From Arthrobacter subterraneus (GTDB lineage: Bacteria > Actinomycetota > Actinomycetes > Actinomycetales > Micrococcaceae), in contig NZ_FNDT01000002.1 in the NCBI RefSeq assembly GCF_900099735.1, positions 124,001 through 188,000 on the forward strand: a DNA stretch of 64,000 nucleotides, read 5' to 3'. The translations under genes were made by a program, and so were the position numbers. The notes beneath the pieces are model-generated. The model ran no database searches and had not been told where the DNA came from. It saw only the letters and a program-made list of their open reading frames with translations. This document shows, piece by piece, positions 21,151 through 30,950 of the stretch. The number at the start of each line of letters is the position of its first letter. Position 1 is the first letter of the stretch.

Positions 21151-22688
21151 GGCCGCCTCCAGGTCCTTCCATCGCGGGCAAGCAATTCATCGGCAGAGGG
21201 CGGTCCCCAGCTGCCGGGGACATATTTCTCCGGTGGATCGGCAAGCGTGGACCAGTACTCCTCGAACGGGTCGAGGATCTTCCACGAAAGCTCCACCTCC
21301 TCGTGGCGGGGGAAGAGCGGCGGCTCGCCCAGCAGAACGTCGAGAATCAGCCGTTCATAGGCTTCAGGACTCGACTCGGTGAAAGAGTGGCCGTAACCGA
21401 AGTCCATCGTCACATCACGCACCTCCATCTGCGTGCCCGGAACTTTCGAGCCGAAGCGGATCGTGGCGCCCTCGTCCGGCTGAACCCGGATAACAACGGC
21501 GTTCTGGCCGAAGTCGCCCTCGTTGTGGTCGAGGAACAGCAGGTTCGGTGCCCGCTTGAAGACGACGGCGATCTCGGTGACCCGGCGGCCCAGACGCTTG
21601 CCGGCGCGGAGGTAGAACGGCACGCCGCTCCAGCGGCGGGTATGGATATCCAGCCTGACCGCCGCATAGGTTTCGGTCGTGGAGTCGGCCGGGATCCCAT
21701 CCTCGTCCAGGAAGGCATTGACCAGCTCACCGCCCTGCCAGCCGCCGTCGTACTGTCCCCGCGCTGAGTGGGTGGACAGGTCCTCGGGAAGCTTCACCGC
21801 GGCCAGCACTTTTTCCTTCTCGGCCCGGAGGTCCTCCGCATTGAAGGAGATCGGTTCCTCCATCGCGGTCAGTGCCAGCAACTGGAGCAGGTGGTTCTGG
21901 ATGACGTCCCGTGCGGCGCCGACGCCGTCGTAATAGCCTGCACGGCCGCCGATGCCGATGTCCTCAGCCATGGTGATCTGGACGTGGTCAACGTAGTTGG
22001 CGTTCCAGAGCGGTTCGAAAAGCTGGTTCGCGAACCTGAGCGCAAGAATGTTCTGGACGGTTTCCTTGCCGAGGTAATGGTCAATACGGAAAACCGCATC
22101 CGGCGGAAAGACCTGCTCCACAATGGCGTTCAGCTCGCGCGCTGATTCCAGGTTGTGGCCGAAAGGCTTCTCGATAACCACGCGGCGCCATTTGCCCTCT
22201 TCGGGCTGGGCGAGTCCGTGTTCGGAGAGCTTCTGACAGACAAGCTCGAACGCCTTCGGCGGGATGGACAGGTAGAACGCGTGGTTCCCGCGCGTCCCGC
22301 GCGTCGAATCCAGGTCTTCGACCGTTTTCTTCAGCTCCACGAAAGCTTCGTCGTCGTCGAAGTTTCCCTGGACAAACCGGATGCCCTGGGAGAGTTGCTC
22401 CCAGACCGACTCGTCGAACGGGGTCCTCGCGTACTGCTTGACGGAGGACAGAACTTCCTGCGCAAACTCCTCGTCGCTCCAGTCCCGGCGGCCGAAACCC
22501 ACCAGCGCGAAGCTGGGCGGCAGGAGTCCGCGGTTCGCCAGATCGTAGACGGCGGGCATCAGCTTCTTGCGGGCCAGATCGCCTGTCACCCCGAACAGGA
22601 CCAGGGACGCGGGACCGGCGATCCGGCTGAGCCGCCGGTCCCGCGGGTCCCGTAGCGGATTTCTGGACTTGGTGCTGTTCTCAGGCAT
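21147..22688 (-). CDS. zwf: Glucose-6-phosphate 1-dehydrogenase
   Basis: A 513-residue enzyme oxidising glucose 6-phosphate to 6-phosphogluconolactone with NADP, the entry to the oxidative pentose-phosphate pathway. The Rossmann motif is LFGVTGDLARKKL near residue 31 and the active-site signature RIDHYLGKE is near residue 202; the VIEKPFGHNL block is also present. The gene starts one base past the pgi stop and overlaps opcA by 4 nt. The basic N-terminal tail (about 20 residues) resembles that of other actinobacterial enzymes. Confidence 0.97.
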   Translation of the reverse strand: MPENSTKSRNPLRDPRDRRLSRIAGPASLVLFGVTGDLARKKLMPAVYDLANRGLLPPSFALVGFGRRDWSDEEFAQEVLSSVKQYARTPFDESVWEQLSQGIRFVQGNFDDDEAFVELKKTVEDLDSTRGTRGNHAFYLSIPPKAFELVCQKLSEHGLAQPEEGKWRRVVIEKPFGHNLESARELNAIVEQVFPPDAVFRIDHYLGKETVQNILALRFANQLFEPLWNANYVDHVQITMAEDIGIGGRAGYYDGVGAARDVIQNHLLQLLALTAMEEPISFNAEDLRAEKEKVLAAVKLPEDLSTHSARGQYDGGWQGGELVNAFLDEDGIPADSTTETYAAVRLDIHTRRWSGVPFYLRAGKRLGRRVTEIAVVFKRAPNLLFLDHNEGDFGQNAVVIRVQPDEGATIRFGSKVPGTQMEVRDVTMDFGYGHSFTESSPEAYERLILDVLLGEPPLFPRHEEVELSWKILDPFEEYWSTLADPPEKYVPGSWGPPSADELLARDGRTWRRP

Positions 22689-24326
22689 TTACCCGTTTCC
22701 GTTTTCAGCTGATTGACCGGACAGGTGGCTGATGACGTCCTGAAGCTGCCGCAGTCCCTCTGCACGGTCGGCAAGATGCAGCCTCAGGACCGGGCGGCCC
22801 GCGTCCTGGAGAACCTGTGCGTCTCCCGCGGCCTGGGCCGTGATCAGCTCACCGAAGCTGAACGGGCGTTCCGGGATGGCGAGGTCCTCGGTGGTGGCGC
22901 CCGTGATCTGCAGGAAGACGCCGACAGGCGTACCACCCTTGTGGAACTGGCCGGTGGAGTGAAGGAACCGCGGTCCCCAACCGAACGTCACCGGACGGCC
23001 CGTGATTCCGGCCAGGGCAGGACGGATCCCGGCCAGGGGTGCTTCTGCGATGCGGTCAAGGTAGGCCTGCACCGCGAGATACCCGTTGGATTCCAGTGCG
23101 CCGAACAATGACTCAAGTGCTTCGCCGAGGGTGGAGGCTGTGCCGAGAAGAGCAGTGCTTCCGCGCACCTCAACCGCTCCGTCCACGAAGTTGGCCGGCA
23201 CGGACTCGGGCTGTGCATCGAGCAGCCCACGGGCAGCCTGCTTGGCTGCCTCGACATCGGGCTGGTCAAACGGGTTGATCCCCAGGAGCCGGCCGGCCAC
23301 GGCAGTGGCGAACTCCCAGGCCAGCAGTTGGCTGCCGAGGCTGCCGCCGACGGCGATCGAGTCGCCTTCGGGCTCCGTGGTGGACTCCGGCGAGACGAGG
23401 TGGACCGCGAGCACGTCGGGGGCGCCGGAGGACAGTTCCGGCGCATCCTGCTCCACCACGACGGGAAGGACTCCCGTACCCAGTTTGCCCGTCGACTCAG
23501 CGATGAGCTGTTCGACCCAGTCGCCCAGGCCGACAATCCCGGAGCCCTCGTCCGCAAAGACGATCTTGTCCCGCAGGGGAAGTGTGCCGCCGAGGACGGC
23601 GCCGAGGCGCAGCCCGACGTTGCCCGCGTCGTCATCGGTCAGGAACTCGGAGATTGACTCAGCATCGTCAAGCAGCGAGGCGAGGTCCGCACCGGCCAGG
23701 CCGGAGGGCACCAGCCCGAAGGCCGTCAACGCGGAGTACCTGCCGCCGACGGTCGGATCCGCAGTGAAAACAGCGCGGTAGCCTGCCGCGCGGGCGGACT
23801 CGTCCAGCGGGGAGCCCGGATCGGTGACGATGATGATCCGGCTCTTCGGGTCCACTCCGGCGTCTGCGAACGCCTGCTCAAAGGCCCGGCGCTGTGAGTC
23901 GGTTTCAACCGTGGAACCCGACTTCGAGGACACAACGACCGCCGTGCTCCCGATGCGGTCTGCCAGCGCTGCGCGGACCTGGGCCGGATCGGTGGAGTCG
24001 AGCACAGTCAGTTCCACTCCTGCCGACCGGGTGATGACCTCCGGTGCCAGGGAAGAACCGCCCATACCGCACAGCACAATGTGGTTCACCCCATCGCCGT
24101 GCAGGTCGCTGCGGAGCTGCGCAATGTCCGGAAGAAGCGCGCGTGACGCTTCAATGAGGTCGACCCAGCCGAGACGGACCGAGGCCTCGGACTCCGACTC
24201 GGGACCCCAAAGGGTGGAGTCCTTCGCCATGATCCGTGATGCAACCCGCTCCTCAACCAGCTCCGGCATGGCGCGCTCGATCGCTTCGGCGGCGGCTCCG
24301 GATGCATTGACAAAAAGGGTAGCCAT
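22689..24326 (-). CDS. pgi: Glucose-6-phosphate isomerase, actinobacterial divergent form
   Basis: A 545-residue sugar isomerase with two SIS-type subdomains. VLCGMGGSSLAPEV and VVSSKSGSTVET are the two phosphate-binding blocks, and the C-terminal part contains LHSTGQFHKGG, expected for glucose-6-phosphate isomerase. The sequence differs from the classical PGI signatures and matches the form found inside pentose-phosphate operons of Arthrobacter relatives (recognition, not a search). The ATG at 24326 is 6 nt after the tal stop; a TTG two codons earlier is less likely. It would link fructose 6-phosphate made by tal and tkt back to the zwf substrate. Confidence 0.93.
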   Translation of the reverse strand: MATLFVNASGAAAEAIERAMPELVEERVASRIMAKDSTLWGPESESEASVRLGWVDLIEASRALLPDIAQLRSDLHGDGVNHIVLCGMGGSSLAPEVITRSAGVELTVLDSTDPAQVRAALADRIGSTAVVVSSKSGSTVETDSQRRAFEQAFADAGVDPKSRIIIVTDPGSPLDESARAAGYRAVFTADPTVGGRYSALTAFGLVPSGLAGADLASLLDDAESISEFLTDDDAGNVGLRLGAVLGGTLPLRDKIVFADEGSGIVGLGDWVEQLIAESTGKLGTGVLPVVVEQDAPELSSGAPDVLAVHLVSPESTTEPEGDSIAVGGSLGSQLLAWEFATAVAGRLLGINPFDQPDVEAAKQAARGLLDAQPESVPANFVDGAVEVRGSTALLGTASTLGEALESLFGALESNGYLAVQAYLDRIAEAPLAGIRPALAGITGRPVTFGWGPRFLHSTGQFHKGGTPVGVFLQITGATTEDLAIPERPFSFGELITAQAAGDAQVLQDAGRPVLRLHLADRAEGLRQLQDVISHLSGQSAENGNG

Positions 24327-24332
24327 GGACAA

Positions 24333-25445
24333 TCAGCCCTTCGCGGAGTCGAGCGCCGCGGTGACGGTCTCGAGGAGCTCGTTCCAGCTCACAACGAACT
24401 TGTCGAGTCCCTCTTCCTCGAGAAGGTGCACGACCTCCTTGTAGGAGATGCCGATGTTTTCGAGGCGGTCGAGGACCTCATTTGACTCGGCATAGGTTCC
24501 GGTCACCGTATTGCCGGTGATTTCACCGTGGTCAGCCGTGGCCTCCAGGGTCTTTTCCGGCATGGTGTTGACGACGCCCTCGGCGACAAGGCCAGTGACG
24601 TACAGGGTGTCCGGGTACGCCGGATCCTTGACGCCGGTCGAAGCCCACAGAGGACGCTGCGGGTGTGCTCCGGCGGAGGCAAGGACCTTCCAGCGCTCGG
24701 AGCTGAATGCTTCCTGGTAGACCTGGTAGGCGAGACGGGCGTTTGCGAGCCCGGCCTTGCCGCGCAGTGCGGCGGCCTCATCGGTGCCGAGGGCATCAAG
24801 GCGCTTGTCAATCTCTGCATCCACGCGGGAGACAAAGAAGGAAGCGACCGAGTGGATGGTGGCGAGATCATGTCCGTTCTCCTTCGCCTGCTCAAGGCCC
24901 AGCATGAAGGCGTTGATGACCTCGCGGTAACGCTCGAGGGAGAAGATCAGGGTCACGTTCACGCTGATACCGGCAGCAAGGGTTGCAGTGATTGCCGCAA
25001 GCCCCTCAGCGGTTGCCGGAATCTTGATGTGGACGTTGGTCCGGCCCACTGCGTCGAACAGGTGGCGCGCCTCGGCGATGGTGCCCTCGGTGTCCCGCGC
25101 AAGCCGGGGGTCAACCTCGATCGAGACGCGTCCATCGACGCCGTCGGTCTTCTCGGCGACCGGAGCAAAGATGTCACATGCCTGAGCAACATCGGTGGTG
25201 GTGATCTCGAAGACGGCGGTGTCGACGTCGGCGCCGTTTGCAGCGAGCTGCTTGACCTGGGCCGAGTAGGATTCGCCGTTCTTCAGCGCTGCGGCGAAGA
25301 TGCTCGGGTTGGTGGTGACGCCTACGACGTTCCGTTCGGTGATGAGCGCCTTGAGCGTTCCGGTGGTGATCCGCTCACGGGAGAGGTCATCCAGCCAGAT
25401 GGATACGCCGGCCTGGGAAAGTGCGGCGGTAGGGGTGGGAGTCAT
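24333..25445 (-). CDS. tal: Transaldolase
   Basis: A 370-residue TIM-barrel enzyme transferring dihydroxyacetone units between sugar phosphates. The N-terminal signature GVTTNPSIF and the Schiff-base Lys in NVHIKIPAT are clear. The reading frame is open much further upstream, but AAGGAGAACACCC ends directly at the ATG at 25445 and the protein family begins there, so the longer reading (to 25805) overlapping tkt is rejected. A 47-nt gap separates it from tkt; pgi follows after 6 nt. Confidence 0.97.
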   Translation of the reverse strand: MTPTPTAALSQAGVSIWLDDLSRERITTGTLKALITERNVVGVTTNPSIFAAALKNGESYSAQVKQLAANGADVDTAVFEITTTDVAQACDIFAPVAEKTDGVDGRVSIEVDPRLARDTEGTIAEARHLFDAVGRTNVHIKIPATAEGLAAITATLAAGISVNVTLIFSLERYREVINAFMLGLEQAKENGHDLATIHSVASFFVSRVDAEIDKRLDALGTDEAAALRGKAGLANARLAYQVYQEAFSSERWKVLASAGAHPQRPLWASTGVKDPAYPDTLYVTGLVAEGVVNTMPEKTLEATADHGEITGNTVTGTYAESNEVLDRLENIGISYKEVVHLLEEEGLDKFVVSWNELLETVTAALDSAKG

Positions 25446-25492
25446 GGGTGTTCTCCTTGAACCAGATGGGTTGTGCTGTTCGGTGGGCACTG

Positions 25493-27679
25493 CTAGAGAC
25501 GGTCGCCGGTAGCCGAGGCGGAAGCACCGGCAGCCGCAGCTGTCCCCTCGGGAGCGTTGCGGGTTGCGGCAGCCGCAAGGGAGTCGCGAGCGGCTTCCAC
25601 GACGGCTTCGGTGGTGATGCCGAACTCTCGGAAGAGGGTCTTGTAGTCTGCCGATGCCCCGAAGTGTTCCAGCGAGACGGAACGGCCGGCGTCTCCGACG
25701 AGCTCCCGCCAACCCTGCGCCACGCCGGCCTCCACGGAAACCCGCGCACGGATTCCGGAAGGCAGGACCGACTCGCGGTAGGCCTCGTCCTGCTTGTTGA
25801 ACCACTCCAGGCAGGGGAGCGAGACAACGCGTGCAGCGATGCCGTCCTTCTGCAGGGCAGACCGTGCCTCAACGGCAAGCTGGACTTCCGAGCCGGTTGC
25901 AATCAGGATGACGTCCGGCTCCCCGTCAGGGGCTTCGGCCAGCACGTAGGCGCCCTTCGCCACTCCCTCGGCCGAGCCGAAGGTGTCACCGGACGCTGCG
26001 CCGTCTCCGCGTTCCCAGGTGGGGATGTTCTGGCGGGTGAGGACGATTCCGGCGGGGTTGGAGGTGTTCTCAAGGATGGTGCGCCAGGCGACGGCGACCT
26101 CATTTGCGTCACCGGGGCGGACGACGTCGAGTCCCGGGATGGCACGCAGGGAAGCCAGCTGCTCAACCGGCTGGTGCGTGGGGCCGTCTTCGCCGAGGCC
26201 GATGGAGTCGTGGGTCCAGACGTAGATGGCCGGGACTCCCATCAGCGCGCCGAGCCGGATGGCGGGCCGCTGGTAGTCGCTGAAGATCAGGAATGTTCCC
26301 GAGAAGGCGCGGGTGCTGCTGTGCATGACGATGCCGTTGACGATGGCTGCCGCAGCGTGCTCACGGATTCCGAAGTGCAGCACGCGCCCGTAAGGGTTCC
26401 CGGACCAGGCATCGGTCTGCTTGCCTACCGGGACGAACGACGGGGAGCCCTCGATCGTGGTGTTGTTCGATTCGGCGAGGTCGGCGGAACCGCCCCAGAG
26501 CTCGGGCAGCACGGGACCGATGGCGCTGAGCACCTTGCCTGATGCGGCGCGGGTGGACATGTCCTTGCCCGCCTCGAACTCAGGCAGGCTTGATTCCCAG
26601 CCCTCGGGGAGTTCCCGGGCGGAGATGCGCTCGAGAAGTGCAGCACTGTCCGGATTCGAGGCCTTCCAGGCGCTGAATGAATCCTCCCAGGAGGTGCGGG
26701 AGTCCTGCCCCCGCTCCACGACCTTCCTCGCATGCGCCAGCACTTCGTCGTCGATCTGGAAGTCCTTCTGCGGATCCAGGCCGAGCGTGGTCTTCAGGGC
26801 TGCGACCTCGTCCTTGCCAAGGGCCGAGCCGTGGATCTTGCCGGTGTTCTGCTTGTTCGGCGCGGGCCAGCCGATGATGGTGCGCAGGGAGATGATCGAG
26901 GGGCGGGAGGTCTCTGCCTTCGCGGCCTTGAGCGCACTGTACAGCTCGGCGACGTCCTCGACGTACTCGCCCGTCTTCGTCCAGTCGACCCGCTGCGTGT
27001 GCCAGCCGTAGGCGGCATACCGCCCGAGCACGTCTTCGGTGAAGGCGATGTCGGTGTCGTCTTCGATGGAGATGTGGTTCTCGTCGTAGATCACTACGAG
27101 GTTCCCCAGCTCCTGGTGCCCGGCGAGCGAGGACGCCTCGGAAGTGACGCCTTCCTGAAGGTCGCCGTCAGAAGCAATCACCCAGATGGTGTGGTCGAAC
27201 GGGCTCTCACCCTGGGGCGCCTCGGGATCCAGCAGTCCGCGCATGCGACGCTGGGCGTAGGCGAACCCGACGGAGGACGCCAGGCCCTGCCCGAGGGGGC
27301 CGGTGGTGATTTCCACGCCGGCGGTGTGGCGGTACTCCGGATGCCCGGGTGTCTTTGAGCCCCAGGTGCGCAGCGACTTCAGGTCGTCGAGCTCAAGGCC
27401 GTAGCCGGAAAGGAAGAGCTGGATGTAGAGCGTGAGCGAGGTGTGCCCGGGAGACAGGACAAAGCGGTCGCGGCCGGTCCACTCCGGGTCCGTCGGATCG
27501 TGGCGCATGAACTTCTGGAACAGAAGGTATGCTGCCGGCGCGAGGCTCATCGCCGTTCCGGGGTGGCCGTTACCCACCTTCTCGACGGCGTCTGCGGCGA
27601 GTACGCGTACTGCGTCTACTGCGCGCTCATCCAGTTCGTTCCAGTCCAGTTCCTGATTTTCCAGCTGTGGCACGTTCAC
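25493..27679 (-). CDS. tkt: Transketolase
   Basis: A 728-residue thiamine-diphosphate enzyme moving two-carbon ketol units. [13 protein letters not shown] near residue 37, the ThDP motif GDGDLQEG-like segment ([14 protein letters not shown]) and [15 protein letters not shown] in the pyrimidine domain are diagnostic. The GTG start has GAGAGGGG upstream. It is the first gene of the pentose-phosphate operon, so the operon promoter should lie in the 427-nt region between tkt and ctaB. The last about 30 residues are alanine-rich and dispensable-looking. Confidence 0.97.
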   Translation of the reverse strand: MNVPQLENQELDWNELDERAVDAVRVLAADAVEKVGNGHPGTAMSLAPAAYLLFQKFMRHDPTDPEWTGRDRFVLSPGHTSLTLYIQLFLSGYGLELDDLKSLRTWGSKTPGHPEYRHTAGVEITTGPLGQGLASSVGFAYAQRRMRGLLDPEAPQGESPFDHTIWVIASDGDLQEGVTSEASSLAGHQELGNLVVIYDENHISIEDDTDIAFTEDVLGRYAAYGWHTQRVDWTKTGEYVEDVAELYSALKAAKAETSRPSIISLRTIIGWPAPNKQNTGKIHGSALGKDEVAALKTTLGLDPQKDFQIDDEVLAHARKVVERGQDSRTSWEDSFSAWKASNPDSAALLERISARELPEGWESSLPEFEAGKDMSTRAASGKVLSAIGPVLPELWGGSADLAESNNTTIEGSPSFVPVGKQTDAWSGNPYGRVLHFGIREHAAAAIVNGIVMHSSTRAFSGTFLIFSDYQRPAIRLGALMGVPAIYVWTHDSIGLGEDGPTHQPVEQLASLRAIPGLDVVRPGDANEVAVAWRTILENTSNPAGIVLTRQNIPTWERGDGAASGDTFGSAEGVAKGAYVLAEAPDGEPDVILIATGSEVQLAVEARSALQKDGIAARVVSLPCLEWFNKQDEAYRESVLPSGIRARVSVEAGVAQGWRELVGDAGRSVSLEHFGASADYKTLFREFGITTEAVVEAARDSLAAAATRNAPEGTAAAAGASASATGDRL

Positions 27680-28106
27680 CGGGCCCCTCTCTTTACGTCA
27701 CGGCCAGCACCGCGGCGCCGAGTGGGACTGCGCCACGGAAGCGAAAATCCCCGCGGCCAGCCGGCCGTTCACCGTTGAAATCTTGAATACTGCTGAGTTT
27801 CGACCAAACCGGATCCGCGCAGATCCCCAGGGCGGGGGCAAAGCTTCCGAAGGATGGTCCCTCCGGGCTTTTGCCTATGTCCCGGGGAGCGGGAGTGATC
27901 CAGGCGATACATGCCACCTTAGCGCTTTCGGCTGCGGATGCGCGTGGGCTGACTCTTTGTGAAGGGTCACACAACGACACGAACGACGTCGTCCTGACGG
28001 GATGGAGCGCAGGCCGCGGACTTTCTACGAGCTGTAAAAAAGGAGGATCGAGCGGGTATGATGGCTAAGGATTTCAGCCCCCACTTCAGAAGCAGAGCAT
28101 CCTCAC
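27680..28106. other. Divergent intergenic region tkt / ctaB
   Basis: This 427-nt stretch between divergently transcribed tkt and ctaB is the longest non-coding gap in the window. It must hold the promoter of the pentose-phosphate operon and that of ctaB. I see a perfect 5-bp palindrome TGTGA-AGGG-TCACA (27958-27971) and a TATGAT -10-like hexamer (28057-28062) pointing toward ctaB. A 95-codon minus-strand frame across most of it has no family resemblance and I do not call it a gene. Confidence 0.7.
28057..28062 (+). promoter_or_regulatory. Candidate -10 element of ctaB
   Basis: TATGAT is close to the TATAAT consensus and lies 44 nt before the ctaB GTG. The -35 position (28034-28039, GTAAAA) is a poor match, so support rests on the -10 alone. 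Confidence 0.4.
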
Positions 28107-29057
28107 GTGAATTTCGACCAGGCGGCAGTGGCTACCAGCGTGCCCCGGACCGGCGGCGCCGTTTCCCGCAAGCTGCGGGCCTATCTGGCTCTGACCAAAC
28201 CCCGCGTGATTGAGCTGCTGCTGGTGACCACCCTGCCCACCATGATTTTCGCGCAGGGAGGCTTTCCGCCGCTGGGCCTGGTTCTTGCCACCATGATCGG
28301 CGGCGCGTTCGCCGCCGGCAGCGCGGGAGCTTTCAATTGCTACCTCGATCGTGACATCGACCGGGTCATGAACCGCACGCTCAACCGCCCGCTGGTGACC
28401 GGTGAGGTGACACCCCGCGAGGCTCTGATTTTCTCGTGGGCACTGGGCGTTGCGGCGGTCGCAATCCTGTGGCTGGGCGCCAACCCGCTTGCCGCCTGGC
28501 TGGGAGTGGCGGCCATCTTCTTCTATGTTGTCGTCTACACACTCATTCTGAAGCGCCGTACGGCGCAGAACATTGTGTGGGGCGGCGCCGCCGGCTGCAT
28601 GCCGGTACTCATCGCCTGGGCCGCGGTGACCGAAACGGTCGAATGGCCGGCTATCGTGCTCTTCCTCGTGATTTTCCTCTGGACTCCGCCGCACTACTGG
28701 CCGTTGTCCATGAAGTACAGCGATGACTACAACGCGGCCAACGTGCCGATGCTCGGTGCCATTGCCGGAGCCGGCATCGTATCCGTCCAGGTGGTTCTGT
28801 ACGCGTGGGCCACCGTGATCTGCTCGCTCCTCCTTGTCCCGGTCGGCGGTGCAGGCTGGGTCTACACCATTGCTGCGCTGCTGAGTGGAGGATGGTTCCT
28901 CCTCGAGTCCCACAAACTGCACGCAGCGGCCCGGGCGGGCACGGCGACCGGCAAGGGCGCCATGAAGGTCTTTCACGGCTCCATCAGCTACCTGACGGTG
29001 CTGTTCCTGGCGCTGGCTATCGACCCGTTTGTCGGTCAGGCGATCTTCGCCGTCTAG
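28107..29057 (+). CDS. ctaB: Protoheme IX farnesyltransferase (heme O synthase)
   Basis: A 316-residue integral membrane prenyltransferase that converts heme B to heme O for cytochrome oxidase. The UbiA-type Asp-rich motif [15 protein letters not shown] is near residue 76, the second conserved region is near [12 protein letters not shown], and about eight to nine hydrophobic segments are visible. [16 protein letters not shown] is the usual CtaB N-terminus. The start is GTG with no clear Shine-Dalgarno. ctaA, the next enzyme, lies 1 kb downstream on the opposite strand. Confidence 0.95.
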   Translation: MNFDQAAVATSVPRTGGAVSRKLRAYLALTKPRVIELLLVTTLPTMIFAQGGFPPLGLVLATMIGGAFAAGSAGAFNCYLDRDIDRVMNRTLNRPLVTGEVTPREALIFSWALGVAAVAILWLGANPLAAWLGVAAIFFYVVVYTLILKRRTAQNIVWGGAAGCMPVLIAWAAVTETVEWPAIVLFLVIFLWTPPHYWPLSMKYSDDYNAANVPMLGAIAGAGIVSVQVVLYAWATVICSLLLVPVGGAGWVYTIAALLSGGWFLLESHKLHAAARAGTATGKGAMKVFHGSISYLTVLFLALAIDPFVGQAIFAV

Positions 29058-29074
29058 CAGGAGCCCGGTCCACC

Positions 29075-29080
29075 TAGGAT
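29075..29080 (+). promoter_or_regulatory. -10 element of a leaderless promoter (aldolase gene)
   Basis: TAGGAT stands exactly 6 nt before the ATG at 29087, and no ribosome binding site is present. It allows the aldolase gene to be transcribed separately from ctaB. Confidence 0.5.
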
Positions 29081-29086
29081 GGTGGC

Positions 29087-29992
29087 ATGGTCTTCACTGG
29101 AGTAGTTGCGTACCCTCTGACACCCTTCCACGCAGACGGCGGGGTGAATTCCGCTGAGCTCAAGCTCCTGGTCGACCGCCTCGCGCTGTCGGGGATCGAC
29201 TCCATCACGGTGCTGGGGTCCTCGGGCAGCTTCGCCTACCTTGATGCGGATGAACGCAGGCAGGTTCTCGCCGACGCAGTGGAGGCCGCCGGCGGCCGTG
29301 TGCCGGTAGCGGCCGGAATCAGCGCCGTGGCAACGCGGGAAGTGGTGGCCGGAGCGCGTGCCGCCGAACAGGTTGGGGCGGACGGCGTGGTTCTGTCCCC
29401 GGTGTCCTACCTGCCGCTTACCGACGATGAGCTCATTGTCCTGGTGGAGGAGGTTGCCGCGGCAACCACGCTGCCGATCTGCCTCTACAACAATCCGTCG
29501 ACCACCCAGTTCTCGATCGACGTCGACCTCGTGGCCCGCATGGCACATGTGCCCACCCTGGTGGCGTTCAAGGACACCGCTGCAACCCCGGCGGAGTTCG
29601 CCGAACGCGCCGCCCGCCTGCGGGAGGTACTCGACCGGCCGATCAGCCACGGCGCGAGTTCCGACCCGCTGCTTGCGACCGGTGAGGTTGCCGCTGATGC
29701 CTGGCACACCGGACTCGCCGCGCTCCTGCCTGCCAGTTACCTGGCCTTCCGGGCCGCAGTGCTCGACGGCGACGCCGCCCGGATCTCGGCCGAACGCTCC
29801 CGGCTGGTTCCGGTGGTGCAGGCCGTGCACCGGCTTCGGAAGCTCAGCGGTCTGCACGCCCTGGGCCGGGCCTGCGGGATTGATGCAGGCGATCCGCGCC
29901 ATCCGCTGCTACCGATCGCAGGCAGTGAACAGCGCGACCTCGCCCGGCTCGCGGAAGCGTTCGACGACGTCGAGGACGGCGTTCTGCGCTGA
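29087..29992 (+). CDS. DapA-fold aldolase (dihydrodipicolinate synthase family), non-canonical active site
   Basis: A 301-residue TIM-barrel lyase of the DHDPS/N-acetylneuraminate lyase family. The Schiff-base Lys is K162 in VAFKDTA and the Tyr of YNNP is present. The substrate loop normally reading GTTGE is GSSGS here, and the segment that should carry the second catalytic Tyr reads SPVSYLP instead of a Tyr-Tyr pair, so it is probably not the lysine-pathway enzyme. A pyruvate-dependent aldolase on another 2-keto acid is more likely. It lies between ctaB and ctaA without an evident link to heme, and has its own probable leaderless promoter. Confidence 0.85.
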   Translation: MVFTGVVAYPLTPFHADGGVNSAELKLLVDRLALSGIDSITVLGSSGSFAYLDADERRQVLADAVEAAGGRVPVAAGISAVATREVVAGARAAEQVGADGVVLSPVSYLPLTDDELIVLVEEVAAATTLPICLYNNPSTTQFSIDVDLVARMAHVPTLVAFKDTAATPAEFAERAARLREVLDRPISHGASSDPLLATGEVAADAWHTGLAALLPASYLAFRAAVLDGDAARISAERSRLVPVVQAVHRLRKLSGLHALGRACGIDAGDPRHPLLPIAGSEQRDLARLAEAFDDVEDGVLR

Positions 29993-30007
29993 CCCGCTTC
30001 CGGCAGG

Positions 30008-30946
30008 CTAGGCCTGGTCCGCCCGCCGCCGGGTGAAACCCACGTAGACCGCATGTGCCGTCGCGGCGGTCAGCAGGGACGCCCCCAGCATGTGCAGCGC
30101 GACCAGGGCCACCGGCAGGTGGAGGAAGTGCTGCAGATAGCCCACGGCGCCCTGGGCGAGCACGACGACGGCCAGCAGCACCAGCGCACCGCGCAGCCGC
30201 GGCGCAACGCGGAGCCGGTAGGCAGCCACGACCAGCAGCACCACCGTCAGCACCAGCAGGTACACCGGCGCGGCATGGATCCGGGTCATCAGGTCCGGGT
30301 TGAGGTTGTTCCGTGCGGCTCCCGAGTCCCCGGCGTGCGGCCCGGACCCCGTGACCACCACTCCAAGAAGCACCGCGGCTGCCACCAGGCCCGCTGCGGC
30401 GACCAACAGTTGACGCAGCAGGGGTGCCGCGCGGGGTTCGGTGTCCACCCCGGTTTCCGCATCGGTGAGCCGGGCCCGGTTCACCAGGACGGTTGCCACC
30501 ACTATGAGAATCATCGAGATGATGAAATGCCAGCCGACAACCCACGGGTTGAGCTGGGTCAGGACGGTGATTCCTCCCACCACAGCCTGCGCCGGGATCC
30601 CCGCCAGCAGCACGACGGCGGGAATGAACAGATCGCGACGGGTCCTGCGCATATTCCAGAGCGAGACGAGCATGGCGATCGCAATCGCGGTGAGGACGAA
30701 CGTCAGCAGGCGGTTACCGAACTCGATGACACCGTGCATGCCCATCTCGGGGGTTGCGACCATGGATTCGGCCGTGCAGCGGGGCCATTCGGGGCACCCT
30801 AGCCCGGACGCCGTGAGCCGCACGGCGCCTCCGGTGACCACGATGAGGATCTGGGAGACCAGGGAGGCGAGCGCCAGGCCGCGGACCAGCGGTGTGACCG
30901 TCCGGGGCAGCCGCGCAGCGAAGCGGGCGGGGGAGAGTTGAGTCAT
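30008..30946 (-). CDS. ctaA: Heme A synthase (COX15/CtaA family)
   Basis: A 312-residue membrane protein with about eight transmembrane segments that oxidises heme O to heme A. Conserved His residues occur in MHGVIEFGNRLL, VGWHFIISM, RIHAAPVYLL and ALHMLGASL, and the extracellular Cys pair region is seen as SGLGCPEWPRC. The ATG at 30946 follows AGGAAC and is 4 nt past the upstream ABC permease stop, so a longer reading to 31159 is rejected. It therefore appears to be the last gene of an ABC exporter-ctaA operon. Confidence 0.94.
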   Translation of the reverse strand: MTQLSPARFAARLPRTVTPLVRGLALASLVSQILIVVTGGAVRLTASGLGCPEWPRCTAESMVATPEMGMHGVIEFGNRLLTFVLTAIAIAMLVSLWNMRRTRRDLFIPAVVLLAGIPAQAVVGGITVLTQLNPWVVGWHFIISMILIVVATVLVNRARLTDAETGVDTEPRAAPLLRQLLVAAAGLVAAAVLLGVVVTGSGPHAGDSGAARNNLNPDLMTRIHAAPVYLLVLTVVLLVVAAYRLRVAPRLRGALVLLAVVVLAQGAVGYLQHFLHLPVALVALHMLGASLLTAATAHAVYVGFTRRRADQA

Positions 30947-30950
30947 GTTC

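Noticed and set aside
25446-25805. N-terminal extension of the transaldolase frame into tkt
   Set aside because: The ribosome binding site AAGGAGAAC and the family N-terminus fall at the ATG at 25445; the extension is in the wrong frame of tkt and is Arg-rich nonsense.
27693-27980. A 95-codon minus-strand frame in the tkt/ctaB gap
   Set aside because: No family resemblance, composition typical of GC-rich shadow frames, and it covers the region that must contain the tkt promoter.
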